Positions 37,803 to 46,893 of a stretch of DNA of 64,000 nucleotides are shown in pieces; position 1 is the stretch's first letter; each line of letters begins with the position of its first letter. The DNA comes from Actinomadura latina NBRC 106108 (GTDB taxonomy: Bacteria > Actinomycetota > Actinomycetes > Streptosporangiales > Streptosporangiaceae). Below the pieces are notes generated by a model. It ran no database searches. It was not told where the DNA came from and saw only the letters and a list, made by a program, of their open reading frames with translations. The position numbers were made by a program, and so were the translations under genes. Location of the stretch: contig NZ_BCQS01000016.1 in assembly GCF_001552195.1 (NCBI RefSeq), positions 17,563 to 81,562 on the forward strand. The letters are read 5' to 3'.

Positions 37803-40241
37803 GTGACCGAGCGTTACCCGGATCAGTGGGAGGCCGACGTCGTCCTGAGCGACGGCGGGACGGCCCACCTGCGCCCCATCCGGCCCGATGACGCGGGCCT
37901 GCTGCGGTCGTTCCACGAGCGGCTGTCCCCGGAGTCGATCTACTACCGGTTCTTCTCGCCGCGCCCGCACCTGTCGGACCGTGACGTCGAGCACTTCACC
38001 ACCGTCGACCACGACCGGCGTGTCGCGCTGATCGCCACGATCGCGGGTGTGATGGTGGCGGTCGTCCGGTATGACCGGCTGGGCGAGCGGCCGGAGACGG
38101 CGGAGGTCGCGTTCCTCGTGGAGGACGCGCACCAGGGCCGCGGCATGGCCGCGGTGCTGCTGGAGCACATCGCGGCCGCCGCGCGGGAGCGGGGCGTGCG
38201 GCGGTTCGTGGCGAGCGTGCTGCCCGACAACCGCCGGATGACGCGGGTGTTCCGGGAGGCGGGCTACCGGGCGGAGCAGCGGTTCGAGGAGGGCGTGATC
38301 GAACTCGTCCTCGACCTGGAACCGACCGACACCTCGCTGGAGGTCATGACGGCCCGCGAGCACCGGGCCGAGTCGCGGTCGATCCAGCGGCTGCTGTTCC
38401 CGGGGTCGGTCGCGGTCATCGGGGCGAGCCGCGCGGAGCACAGCGTGGGGCAGACCGTCCTGCGCAACCTGCTGGGCGGGGACTTCAGCGGGCCGGTCTA
38501 CCCGGTGCATCCGACGGCGGTGGCGGTGGCGGGGGTCCGTGCTTACGCGTCGGTCCTGGAGATTCCGGACGATGTGGACCTCGCGGTCGTCGCCGTCCGT
38601 GCCGACACCGTCCACGAGGTCGTGGAGCAGTGCGCGGGCAAGGGCGTGCACGGCTTGGTCGTGGTGTCGTCCGGCTTCGGCGAGGTCGGTGAGGAGGGAC
38701 GCGCCGCGCAGGAGGAACTGGTGAGCCTCGCCCGCGCCTACGGGATGCGTGTCGTCGGCCCCAACTGCCTGGGCATCGCCAACACCGACACGGATGTGCG
38801 GCTCAACGCGACCCTTGCGCCGACCATGCCGGGACGCGGGCCGGTGGGTTTCTTCTCGCAGTCCGGTGCGCTGGGCATCGCCATCTTGCAGCGGACGGCC
38901 GAACGCGGCCTGGGCCTGTCGACGTTCGTCTCCGCCGGCAACCGGGCGGACGTCTCCGGCAACGACCTCATGCAGTACTGGGAGGAGGACCCGGCGACCA
39001 AGGCCGTCCTCCTGTACCTGGAGTCGCTGGGCAACCCCCGCAAGTTCGCGCGGCTGGCGCGCAGGCTCGGCCGCCGCAAGCCGATCGTGGCGGTGAAGAG
39101 CGGACGCAGCACGCAGGGAATCCCGCTGGGGCACGCCGCGCGCGCCCTCACCCTGCCCGACCACGCGGTCAGCGCGCTGTTCGAGCAGGCGGGCGTCATC
39201 CGGGTCGAGGACCTGGCCGAGTTGTTCGACGTGGCGCAGGTGCTGGCCTACCAGCCGCTCCCGGCCGGTGACCGCGTCGCGATCATCGACAACTCCAACT
39301 CGCTGGGACTGCTGGCGCAGGACGAGGCCGTCGCGCTCGGCCTGGACGTCCGGCCGCGCGTCGACCTCGGCCCGAGCGCGGACGCCGACGACTACGAGGC
39401 CGCCCTCGCCGACGCCCTCGCCGACGACGCGGTCGACGCGGTCGTGGCGCTGTTCACCCCGCCGACGATCGGCGGCTTCGACGTGCGCGTCCCCGAGAAG
39501 ATCCTCCGGCTGGCCGCCGGGGCCGGGAAGCCGATCGTGGCGACCTACCTGGGCAGCGAGGGCATGCCCGCCGAGCTGCGCGTCCCCGGCCCCGACGGGA
39601 TGCCCGCCGAGGGCTCGGTGCCGTCCTACACCTCGCCGGAGGACGCCGTCCGGGCGCTGGCGTACGTGATCCGGTACGCGCAGTGGCGGCAGCGCCCCGC
39701 GGGGCACACGCCGGTGTTCGCGGACGTCGACCGCGCCCGCGCGCGCGTCCTGGTCGCGGAATGGCTCGGCGACGGCGGCCCGGTGGACGTCCCGCCGAAG
39801 CAGGCGGCGGAGCTCCTCGGCTGCTACGGCATCGACGTCGCCGAAGGCGGCGACGGGGTGCCGACCCGCGTCGTCGTCAGGGAGGACCACTCGTTCGGCC
39901 CGCTGATCTCGTTCGGCATCGCCGACGAGACCGCCGACCTGCTCGACGACCGCGCCTACCGCCTGTCGCCGCTGGCGGACGTGGACGCCGCGGAGATGAT
40001 CCGCGCCATCCGCACCGCCCCGCTGCTGCTCGGCCACCGGGGCGCCGAACCCGTGGACGTGGCGGCCCTCGAACAGCTGCTGCTGCGCGCGTCCCGCCTC
40101 GGCTACGACCTTCCCGAGGTGGCGCGCCTGGAGCTGAACCCCGTCATGGTGGACGGAACGGGCGTCACGGTGCGAGAGGTGAGGCTGACACTGGAACGCC
40201 CCCTGGGTCCCCGCACCGAGATGGGCCCTCGCCGCCTCTGA
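37803..40241 (+). CDS. GNAT acetyltransferase/acyl-CoA synthetase-like fusion with incomplete ATP-grasp
   Basis: An 812-aa protein. A GNAT domain (residues about 20-170, with acetyl-CoA loop AHQGRGMAAVLL) precedes an NDP-forming acyl-CoA synthetase CoA-binding domain (FPGSVAVIGASRAEHSVGQ) and ligase-like domains (GFFSQSGALGIAI). Actinobacterial homologues of this Pat-like fusion are about 880-900 aa. Here the ATP-grasp jumps from LLGCYGIDVAEGGDGVP straight to TRVVVREDHSFGPLISFG, so the Lys- and Gly-containing N-subdomain is missing. The protein may act as a CoA-sensing lysine acetyltransferase without ligase activity. TACCCT lies 7 nt before GTG 37803. Confidence 0.85.
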   Translation: MTERYPDQWEADVVLSDGGTAHLRPIRPDDAGLLRSFHERLSPESIYYRFFSPRPHLSDRDVEHFTTVDHDRRVALIATIAGVMVAVVRYDRLGERPETAEVAFLVEDAHQGRGMAAVLLEHIAAAARERGVRRFVASVLPDNRRMTRVFREAGYRAEQRFEEGVIELVLDLEPTDTSLEVMTAREHRAESRSIQRLLFPGSVAVIGASRAEHSVGQTVLRNLLGGDFSGPVYPVHPTAVAVAGVRAYASVLEIPDDVDLAVVAVRADTVHEVVEQCAGKGVHGLVVVSSGFGEVGEEGRAAQEELVSLARAYGMRVVGPNCLGIANTDTDVRLNATLAPTMPGRGPVGFFSQSGALGIAILQRTAERGLGLSTFVSAGNRADVSGNDLMQYWEEDPATKAVLLYLESLGNPRKFARLARRLGRRKPIVAVKSGRSTQGIPLGHAARALTLPDHAVSALFEQAGVIRVEDLAELFDVAQVLAYQPLPAGDRVAIIDNSNSLGLLAQDEAVALGLDVRPRVDLGPSADADDYEAALADALADDAVDAVVALFTPPTIGGFDVRVPEKILRLAAGAGKPIVATYLGSEGMPAELRVPGPDGMPAEGSVPSYTSPEDAVRALAYVIRYAQWRQRPAGHTPVFADVDRARARVLVAEWLGDGGPVDVPPKQAAELLGCYGIDVAEGGDGVPTRVVVREDHSFGPLISFGIADETADLLDDRAYRLSPLADVDAAEMIRAIRTAPLLLGHRGAEPVDVAALEQLLLRASRLGYDLPEVARLELNPVMVDGTGVTVREVRLTLERPLGPRTEMGPRRL

Positions 40242-40322
40242 CCCCGGCCTGCCCGCACCCTCCTCAGACTTCAGACCCCCGCGCGCTCCAAATCATGGGG
40301 CGGGTCGTGTCCTGGGCGGGCG

Positions 40323-40640
40323 TTACCCCGGAGGCGCCGGTGGCCTGGGCTCCGGGGTGGGCGGGACGGGGTCCGGCTCGGGGCCCGGCGGGATCGGCTC
40401 CGGCGGCGGGGCGGGCGGCGTCGGTTCCGGGGCCGGGCCAGGCGGAGTGGGCTCCGGCGGCGGGCCGGGCGGGACCGGTTCGGGCGACGGGCCCGGCGGG
40501 ACGGGGCCGGGCGGCTGCGGCGCGGGCCCCGGTGACGGGCCGGGCGGCGGCTCGGGCGGCACCGGGGGCTGCGGCGTGGGGGCCGGGTCCGGGGTGGGCG
40601 GCGGCACCGGCGGCGGGGTCGGCAGTGGATGCTCGTCCAT
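40323..40640 (-). CDS. proline-rich low-complexity protein, 105 aa
   Basis: From ATG 40640 the minus frame encodes about half proline, in PPEPTPPGPAPEP-like units. It ends at TAA 40323, and the gene converges on the GNAT fusion. Glycine, glutamate, threonine and alanine make up most of the rest. There is no signal peptide, so a wall role would need a non-classical route. The opposite strand can be read as a Gly-rich frame (40357-40731), but that one runs through the start of the next gene. Codon choice (ccg dominant) fits expressed Pro-rich proteins of the genus. It could also be a non-coding GC repeat. Confidence 0.45.
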   Translation of the reverse strand: MDEHPLPTPPPVPPPTPDPAPTPQPPVPPEPPPGPSPGPAPQPPGPVPPGPSPEPVPPGPPPEPTPPGPAPEPTPPAPPPEPIPPGPEPDPVPPTPEPRPPAPPG

Positions 40641-40727
40641 GCCCGCCCCCTACCCCGCAGGCGCCCGGATGACCGCCCACCGGGCCGGTCATGTGCGCGG
40701 CCGCCCCGGACAGGGCAGGATGGGGCC

Positions 40728-41309
40728 ATGAGGGAAACCCGAGCGACCGCAGGCGGGTTGCGCACGGCGATCGAGCGCAGCGGCTACTACCCGGCCCTGG
40801 TCGCGGACGCGGTCGAGTCGGCCGTGGGCGACGAGCACGTCGTCGCCTACGTCGTTCACCACGAGGCGACGTTCGACCCCGCGATGGAGGTGCGGCGGCA
40901 CGTGACGGTGCTCGTGCTGTCCGCGAACCGGCTGCTGGTCTGCCACACCGACGAGCATCCGCCCGGCGAGGGGATGGCCCAGCCGCACGCGTCCACCACC
41001 ACCGAGGCCGTCAAACTCGAACGCGTCCAGTCGGTCGCGGTGACGCGCGTCGTCCCGGACCCCGCGTCCTACGTGCCGGGCGTGCCGCCCACCGAGGTCG
41101 TGCTGACCATCGGCTGGGGCGCCATCGCCCACATCGACCTCGAACCGGCGACGTGCGGCGACGAGAACTGCGAGGCCGACCACGGCTACACCGGCAGCGT
41201 CACCGCCGACGACCTGTCCCTGCGGGTCAGCGAGGCGGCCGACGGCGCGGACGCGGTGGCCCAGGTGCTGGCCTTCGCCGAGGAACTGTCCGCGGCGACC
41301 GCCCGGTGA
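40728..41309 (+). CDS. DUF5998 family protein
   Basis: A 193-aa cytoplasmic protein with TAGGLRTAIERSGYYPALVADAVESAV, then HHEATFDPAMEVRRHVTVLVLSANRLLVCHTDEH and an acidic Cys motif ATCGDENCEADHGYTG that could bind metal. The family is found in actinobacteria directly before a nucleotide-pyrophosphatase-like gene, as here (GTGA overlap). Function unknown. CAGGAT plus 6 nt leads to ATG 40728. Confidence 0.85.
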   Translation: MRETRATAGGLRTAIERSGYYPALVADAVESAVGDEHVVAYVVHHEATFDPAMEVRRHVTVLVLSANRLLVCHTDEHPPGEGMAQPHASTTTEAVKLERVQSVAVTRVVPDPASYVPGVPPTEVVLTIGWGAIAHIDLEPATCGDENCEADHGYTGSVTADDLSLRVSEAADGADAVAQVLAFAEELSAATAR

Positions 41310-42433
41310 CGGGGGCGGTCATGGAGCCGCCCGTCCCGAGGTACGGGGCGGGGGCCCTCGCCGACCTGCCGGGCTCGGTGCTCGCGGCGCTGGGCGTGCC
41401 GGGCGAGGCCGACGTGCTGGGGCTGCCCGAGCTGCCGCGCGCCTGCGTCCTGCTCGTCGACGGGCTCGGCTGGGAGCAGCTCAAGGCGCACCCGGACGAG
41501 GCGCCCTACCTGAACGCGATGGACGGCGGCCCGATCACGGCCGGGTTCCCGGCGACGACCGTCACCAGCCTCGCCTCGCTCGGGACGGGCGCGCCGCCCG
41601 GCGCGCACGGGCTGCTGGGCCTGCAGGTGGCGGTCCCGGGCGCCGGGCGGCTGCTGAACTGCCTGCACTGGACGGACGACGACCCCGACCCGGCGGACTT
41701 CCAGCCCGTCCCGACCGTGTACGAGCGGGCGGCGGCGGCCGGCGTCGAGGCCGGGTACGTGTCGCTCCGGCAGTACAAGCGGTCCGGGCTGACCCGGGCG
41801 ACCGCGCGCGGCGCCGACTACCTGTCCGCCGAGAGCCTCGGGCAGATCGTCGGGCGCGCCGAGATGGCCCTGCGCCGGGGCGACCGCGCGTACGTCACCG
41901 TGTACCACGCCGACCTCGACGCGACCGGCCACCGGTTCGGCGTCGACTCCGCCGACTGGCGGCACCAGCTCCGGTTCGTGGACATGCTCGTCCAGCGGGT
42001 CGCGGCCGTCCTGCCGCCCGGTTCGGCCCTGTACGTCACCGCCGACCACGGCATGGTCGACCCGGCCGAGCGGGTGGACGCCGACACCGTCCCCGAGCTG
42101 CGGGAGGGCGTCGCGCTCCTCGGCGGGGACGCCCGCTGCCGATACGTCTACAGCGAGCCGGGCGCCCACGGCGACGTCCTCGCCGCCTGGACGGCCCTGC
42201 TCGGCGACCGGGCCTGGGTGGTCCCGCGCGAGCGGGCCGTGGCGGACGGCTGGTTCGGCCCGCTCGGCGACGGGATGGCCGAGCGCATCGGGGACGTGAT
42301 CGCCGTCCCGCACGGCGACCTCGCGATCGTCGCGTCCGAGCGGGAGTTCTGGCTGGAGCGGATGGTCGGCATGCACGGCTCCCTCGTCCCGGCCGAGCAG
42401 CTCGTCCCGCTGCTCACCACGTCCCGCCCCTGA
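41306..42433 (+). CDS. alkaline phosphatase superfamily protein (nucleotide pyrophosphatase/phosphodiesterase type)
   Basis: A 375-aa metal-dependent hydrolase. Metal and nucleophile residues are visible: ACVLLVDGLGWEQL (Asp), FPATTVTSLASLGTG (Thr nucleophile), TVYHADLDATGHRFG (Asp, His), YVTADHGMVD (Asp-His) and MVGMHGS (His). No signal peptide, so it acts in the cytoplasm on a phosphodiester such as a nucleotide. It is coupled to DUF5998 by a GTGA overlap; ATG 41321 is a later alternative start. Confidence 0.87.
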   Translation: MTGAVMEPPVPRYGAGALADLPGSVLAALGVPGEADVLGLPELPRACVLLVDGLGWEQLKAHPDEAPYLNAMDGGPITAGFPATTVTSLASLGTGAPPGAHGLLGLQVAVPGAGRLLNCLHWTDDDPDPADFQPVPTVYERAAAAGVEAGYVSLRQYKRSGLTRATARGADYLSAESLGQIVGRAEMALRRGDRAYVTVYHADLDATGHRFGVDSADWRHQLRFVDMLVQRVAAVLPPGSALYVTADHGMVDPAERVDADTVPELREGVALLGGDARCRYVYSEPGAHGDVLAAWTALLGDRAWVVPRERAVADGWFGPLGDGMAERIGDVIAVPHGDLAIVASEREFWLERMVGMHGSLVPAEQLVPLLTTSRP

Positions 42434-42504
42434 CACCCCGCGGATGTGAGATGAACCAGGCCTCGCCCCTCCCTAATCCGGGCATCGGCGGTCAAACTGG
42501 CCGT

Positions 42505-43335
42505 GTGCACCCTCTCATCGAAGTGCCCGCACTGGACCGGCTGCTGCGACGCCAGACGCCCGTGATCCTGCTGGACGTCCGATGGCACCTGGCGGGGCCG
42601 CCGGGGATCGAGTCCTACCGCAAGGGGCATCTGCCCGGCGCCGCCTTCATCGACCTCGACCGGGACGTGGCCGGGCCGCCCGGCCCCGGCGGCCGCCACC
42701 CCCTCCCCGAACCCGTCGATTTCGAGTCGGCGATGCGCCGCGCCGGCGTGTCGCAGGACAGCCTGGTCGTGGTCTACGACGACGCCGACTCCACGTCCGC
42801 GGCCCGTGTGTGGTGGTCGCTGCGCTACTTCGGGCACGAGCGGGTCCGCGTCCTGGACGGCGGGTTCCGCGCCTGGACGGAGGCGGGCCTCCGGGTGAGC
42901 GCCGCCGAACCCGAGGTGAAGCCGGGCGACTTCATCGCCAACCCGGGCCGCCTTCCGGTCCTGGACGCGGAGGGCGCCGCCGAGCTGGCCAGGGCGGGCG
43001 TCCTCCTCGACGCCCGCGCCGCCGAGCGCTACCGCGGCGAGCAGGAACCGGTCGATCCGGTCGCCGGGCACATCCCGGGCGCCCGTAACGCCCCCACGTC
43101 CGGCAACGTCGGCGTGGACGGCCGCTTCCTGCCGCCCGGACTTCTGCGCGAGCGCTTCGCCCAGCTCGGCGCGACCGACGCCCTGGACGTCGGCGCCTAC
43201 TGCGGCTCCGGCGTCACCGCCGCCCACGAGATCCTCGCCCTCAGCCTCGCCGGCATCCCGGCCGCCCTCTACGTCGGCTCGTGGTCCGACTGGGTGACCG
43301 ACTCGACCAACCCCGTAGCCACCGGCGACAACTGA
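42505..43335 (+). CDS. sulfurtransferase (two rhodanese domains)
   Basis: A 276-aa thiosulfate/3-mercaptopyruvate sulfurtransferase. The inactive first domain is marked by ILLDVRWHLAGPPG and YRKGHLPGAAFIDLDRDVAG. The active second domain has GVLLDARAAERYRGEQEPVDPVAGHIPGARNAPT and the catalytic Cys233 in the AYCGSGVTA loop. The CGSGVTA loop favours mercaptopyruvate sulfurtransferase. GTG 42505 (HPLIEVPALDRLL) is chosen because CAAACT plus 6 nt precedes it; ATG 42451 would add 18 residues without homologue support. Confidence 0.88.
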   Translation: MHPLIEVPALDRLLRRQTPVILLDVRWHLAGPPGIESYRKGHLPGAAFIDLDRDVAGPPGPGGRHPLPEPVDFESAMRRAGVSQDSLVVVYDDADSTSAARVWWSLRYFGHERVRVLDGGFRAWTEAGLRVSAAEPEVKPGDFIANPGRLPVLDAEGAAELARAGVLLDARAAERYRGEQEPVDPVAGHIPGARNAPTSGNVGVDGRFLPPGLLRERFAQLGATDALDVGAYCGSGVTAAHEILALSLAGIPAALYVGSWSDWVTDSTNPVATGDN

Positions 43336-43424
43336 CCCGCCCCCGGCACGGCCGGCGCCCGCCGGCCGGGGTGTGCCGCGGGAGGGACGCGTCGCGGCGC
43401 GAGGCCCGCTGGTCCGCGGAGGCA

Positions 43425-45926
43425 TCAGCCGGCGCCCATGGGCAGGAAACCCAGGGTGGCCGCGGTGCGGGGGAGGGCCGCCAGCGCCTTGGACGGTGAT
43501 CGGCCGGCCTTCACGGCCTGGTGGAAGGCGGCCATGAACTCCGGGGTGGCGTCGTCGCGGACCGGGGTCACGCTGGCGATCACCGTGGCGGTGCCGAGGG
43601 CGAGGAGGGCGCCGGCCATGCCGAGGACGGCGTCGCCCTCGTCGGCGCGGCCGATGTCGCAGGCGGACAGGACGATCAAGCGCGGCGGGACGGCCAGCTC
43701 GTCGAGGTCGTGCACCATCAGCGGTCCGTCGGCGAGGCGCAGCCGGGAGAACAGGGCGTTTCCCTCGCGGAACTCGCCGTGCGCCGCGATGTGGGCGACG
43801 GCCGCGCCGTCGAGGGCGTCCCGGACGGGTTCGGCGCGCGCGCCGGGACCGGCCAGCACGCGGGCCTCCGGGTGCAGGCCGCGGAGGGCCGTGACCTCGC
43901 GTTCGGCGTGCTGGAGGTCGGGGCCCGCGACGAGCACCGTGTGCCCGGCGGAAGGCGCCGCCGCCACCGCCTGGAGCCAGGCGCCCGCGGACGGGACGAG
44001 CGTGAACGGGCGTCCGGCCAGCGACGGGAGCGCGGCCCAGGGCAGGCCGTGCAGCGTCCCCGTCGGGGCGATGACGAGGTCCCGGTCGCCGAGGACGTCG
44101 TGCAGGGGAGCGAGCAGGAGGCCGTCGAGGCGTCCGGCCGTCCCCGCGAGGGTGGCGAGCGCCTGCGGGTCGTCCCGCTCGGCGGCGCGGCGCGCCGCGA
44201 AGCGGAGGAGGCCGGTCTCGTGGCCGATGCCCTCGCACGGCCCCAGGCGGTGACGGCGGAGCCGGCCGCCCGCGACGGTGACGGCGTGCAGGCCGCCGTC
44301 GATCGCGATCAGCTCGACGAGGGCGCGGTCGCCGAGCGCCGCGGCGATCTCGGTGGCCTCGGCGGGGCGGGGCGGGAACGCGCCGGACGGGCGGCGCCGC
44401 GTCCGGGAGCGGATCCGCGCCTCCAGGGCGGCCATGTCCGGCAGGAGCGCGGACGGCGCGCCGCCCCGCGCGGTGTCGGCCGTGTGGTCGACGCTCAGGG
44501 CCCGGAGCGCGGCCAGCGCGGCGGCGCGCTCCGGGTCCCCGGGCGGGCGGACCCGGACCGGCCGCGCGATCGCCCGCCGCCGCTCCTCCACGGTCAGCAG
44601 CTCCCGCGCCGAGCGGGCCAGGCCGAGCCCCAGTCCGGCCAGTTCGGCGGCGAGTCCGGCCGCGCGGGCGCGCAGGTCGAGCGCACCGAGGATCTCCGCG
44701 TGCTCTTCGGTCACCTCCAGCCCGGCGCTGACGGCCGCCACGGCGCCCTCGCGGTCGTCCCGCGCCGCGCGTTCGAGGGCCAGGGCGTGCCAGGCGGCGA
44801 TTCGGGCGCGGCCGCGCGAACGCCCGACGGAGGACAGCAGGTGCCCGGCGGGCCTGCCCAGGGTGAGCGCCACACGCGCGGCCACGATGCGGGCCTCGTC
44901 GGCGGCGTCGGGCCAGCCGCCGCTCTCCAGCCGTTCGGCCGTGGCGGCCGCCGAGCGGAGCAGGACGGGAGACCGTTCACCGGACGCCCACCTGGCCCTG
45001 AGCAGTGCGTGCTCGGCCAGGAGCATCCATCCGGTGCGCTCTTGCCGGGCGAATGTGGTGCGGGCATGCTCGGCCGCATCGGTGGCGTGTTCGGGGTTGC
45101 CGTCGGCCAGTTCGGCGTGGGCGAGGAGGAGGAAGCCGTCCGCGACATCGCATCCGTAACCGTTCGCCATGGCCGCATCCAGGGCGGCGGTGAGGACGGG
45201 ACGTGCCTCAGCGGGCAGGCCGGCCATGATGAGGGTTTCCGCCTGGTCGAACCGGCACTGGGCCAGGCGTTCACCGGTCAGCCCGGGTTCGGCCTCGGCG
45301 AAGAGGCGAAGCGCGCGCGGGACGTCCCCACGCCGCGACACCGCGAACGCGAGGTTGCCCTTGGACATGGCCGTTTGATGAAGCAGCCCAGCGGCCTCAC
45401 CCACGGAGACGGCCTCCGACAACGCCTTCTCGGCGCCGTCGTAGTCGCCACGGAAGGCCAGCGCCAGACCGAGGTTGGTGAGGAGACCGTTCAGCACGGC
45501 CGGGTCATGACCGCCGCGCAGGCGGGGCAAGGCGTTCGCGGCCACTTCGCGTGCCTCGTCCAGCCGTCCGGCGCGAGCCAGGGCGCACGCCTTGTTCGCG
45601 GCCAGCCGGTCCGCGTCGGCGCCGTGCAGGACGGTCTCCGCCTCACGCGCATGGGACAGCGCCTCATTGACGTCACCGCGCGCGGTGAGCAGGCCGACGA
45701 GATTCATCCGCACCTGCGCCTCCGCATAACCCTCGGCCAGGTGCAAGGCCCGGTCGAGGTAGGCGAGGCCCTCGTCCAGCCGCCCCAGCTCCTTGGCGGC
45801 CAGCCCCGCAACGCGCAGCGCCAGAACGTCGTCGCCGCCCTCCAGCAGGTCCAGGGCCCGCGCGAGGGCGGTCGCGGGGTCCGTCGCCGCAGCCAGCAGC
45901 AGCGTGCGTTCGTCCCGCCCGGTCAC
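43425..45926 (-). CDS. TPR-CHAT domain protein (caspase-like protease)
   Basis: An 833-aa cytoplasmic protein. Residues about 10-350 form tetratricopeptide-like helical repeats (LGRLDEGLAYLDRALHLAEGY, ARGDVNEALSHAREAE, FRGDYDGAEKALSEAVSVG). The C-terminal 250 residues are a CHAT domain with the caspase-type dyad His716 (IAAHGEF) and Cys756 (VLSACDIG). CHAT proteases are found in bacterial immunity and cell-death modules and in separase-like processing. GTG 45926 overlaps the stop of the preceding gene as GTGA; the long upstream frame is in another gene. Confidence 0.9.
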   Translation of the reverse strand: MTGRDERTLLLAAATDPATALARALDLLEGGDDVLALRVAGLAAKELGRLDEGLAYLDRALHLAEGYAEAQVRMNLVGLLTARGDVNEALSHAREAETVLHGADADRLAANKACALARAGRLDEAREVAANALPRLRGGHDPAVLNGLLTNLGLALAFRGDYDGAEKALSEAVSVGEAAGLLHQTAMSKGNLAFAVSRRGDVPRALRLFAEAEPGLTGERLAQCRFDQAETLIMAGLPAEARPVLTAALDAAMANGYGCDVADGFLLLAHAELADGNPEHATDAAEHARTTFARQERTGWMLLAEHALLRARWASGERSPVLLRSAAATAERLESGGWPDAADEARIVAARVALTLGRPAGHLLSSVGRSRGRARIAAWHALALERAARDDREGAVAAVSAGLEVTEEHAEILGALDLRARAAGLAAELAGLGLGLARSARELLTVEERRRAIARPVRVRPPGDPERAAALAALRALSVDHTADTARGGAPSALLPDMAALEARIRSRTRRRPSGAFPPRPAEATEIAAALGDRALVELIAIDGGLHAVTVAGGRLRRHRLGPCEGIGHETGLLRFAARRAAERDDPQALATLAGTAGRLDGLLLAPLHDVLGDRDLVIAPTGTLHGLPWAALPSLAGRPFTLVPSAGAWLQAVAAAPSAGHTVLVAGPDLQHAEREVTALRGLHPEARVLAGPGARAEPVRDALDGAAVAHIAAHGEFREGNALFSRLRLADGPLMVHDLDELAVPPRLIVLSACDIGRADEGDAVLGMAGALLALGTATVIASVTPVRDDATPEFMAAFHQAVKAGRSPSKALAALPRTAATLGFLPMGAG

Positions 45927-46372
45927 AGGTGGATCCAGCTCGTCACGATCGAGGACCCGTCCTCCAGCCGGAACACCAGGCTGACCAGGCCCTGCGGGAC
46001 GCGGGGAACGCAGAACAGCCCGGCCGGCTCGGCCCGCGCCGTGATCCCGTCCGGCGGCAGGTCCCGGTGCCGGACCTGGACGACCGCCGCCGCGGACGGG
46101 ACGAGCCGCCCGGTGATCTCCCGCTCCCGGCCGCGTTCGGCCACCTCGATCTCCACCGTCGCGCCGGGGCACGCGAACGTCAGCGCCCGGCCCGCCGTGC
46201 CGCGCACCCCGGCCGCCGCCCGGCCGGCCCGGTCGTGCGCCAGCTCCGCGAGCGTCGCGGACGGCGTCCGCCACGCGATCGACGCGCGCGCCGCGGCCAG
46301 CACCTCCGCCGGCACGGGGTCCAGGAGCTCGAACGCGTCCCGGACCCCGGACATCAGCTCGTCGTCGTTCAC
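45923..46372 (-). CDS. small conserved protein between ECF sigma and CHAT genes
   Basis: A 149-aa protein. Its helical N-terminus (MSGVRDAFELLDPVPAEVLAAARASIAWRTPSA) resembles the start of anti-sigma or linker proteins. The C-terminal 90 residues are a beta-sandwich-like segment (ALTFACPGATVEIEVAERG, ITGRLVPSAAAVVQVRHRD, GLFCVPRVPQGLVSLVFRL). The same trio (ECF sigma, this protein, TPR-CHAT) occurs in other actinomycetes. It may be an anti-sigma or adaptor. GTGA overlaps join it to both neighbours. Confidence 0.75.
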   Translation of the reverse strand: MNDDELMSGVRDAFELLDPVPAEVLAAARASIAWRTPSATLAELAHDRAGRAAAGVRGTAGRALTFACPGATVEIEVAERGREREITGRLVPSAAAVVQVRHRDLPPDGITARAEPAGLFCVPRVPQGLVSLVFRLEDGSSIVTSWIHL

Positions 46373-46893
46373 GGGACGAGCCTCCGCAGCGCGTCCAGGC
46401 AGCGCGCCCGCGTCGGCGCCACGCTGCCGACCGGGATGCCGAGCGCTGCGGCCAGCTCGGCGTGGCTCGGCGCCAGCGCGAACAGCCGCAGCAGCGTCCG
46501 GCAGCGCCGCGGCAGCGTGTCGAGCGCGGTGCCGACCCGGCCGAGCCGCTCGCGCGCCGCGACCACCTGGTCCGGGCCCGGCTCCGGCCGCCGGGGCGCG
46601 GGCACCAGCGGCAGGTCGCGGCTCCGCCGCCGCACCAGCCGCAGGCTCTCGTTCCGAGCCGTCGTGGCCAGCCAGCACGCGGTCGCGGCCGGGTCCCGCA
46701 ACCCGTCGATCCGCTCCACCAGCCGCAGCCACGTGGTCTGCACCACGTCGCCCGAGTCGGCGTCGTTCAATCCGTGCGAGCGGGCGATCGACCACAGCAG
46801 CGCGCTGTGCCGCTCGACCAGCCGGGCCCACGCGTCACCGTCGCCGTCGCGCGCCCGGACCACCAGTTCGTCCGTTCCGTCCCTATGGGCCAC
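46369..46893 (-). CDS. ECF-type RNA polymerase sigma factor
   Basis: A 174-aa sigma-70 family factor. Region 2 (DAWARLVERHSALLWSIARSHGLNDADSGDVVQTTWLRLVERID) and region 4 (LDTLPRRCRTLLRLFALAPSHAELAAALGIPVGSVAPTRARCLDALRRL) are joined by a short linker. AAGGAG precedes GTG 46893 by 6 nt. It is encoded in the operon between an intracellular subtilisin and the CHAT protein, so it probably directs transcription of this cluster or of its targets. Confidence 0.92.
   Translation of the reverse strand: MAHRDGTDELVVRARDGDGDAWARLVERHSALLWSIARSHGLNDADSGDVVQTTWLRLVERIDGLRDPAATACWLATTARNESLRLVRRRSRDLPLVPAPRRPEPGPDQVVAARERLGRVGTALDTLPRRCRTLLRLFALAPSHAELAAALGIPVGSVAPTRARCLDALRRLVP

Noticed and set aside
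37650..40037. 795-codon minus frame opposite the GNAT fusion
   Set aside because: Arg/Asp/His-rich translation without a motif, antisense to a gene with GNAT and CoA-binding signatures.
40251..40700. CRISPR-like or tandem-repeat array in the G/C-rich tract
   Set aside because: No repeat/spacer pattern. The repetition follows codon triplets of a Pro-rich frame.
40357..40731. Gly-rich frame on the plus strand opposite the Pro-rich frame
   Set aside because: It runs into the DUF5998 start, and every coding-like feature there (start, stop, gene spacing) suits the minus frame or neither.
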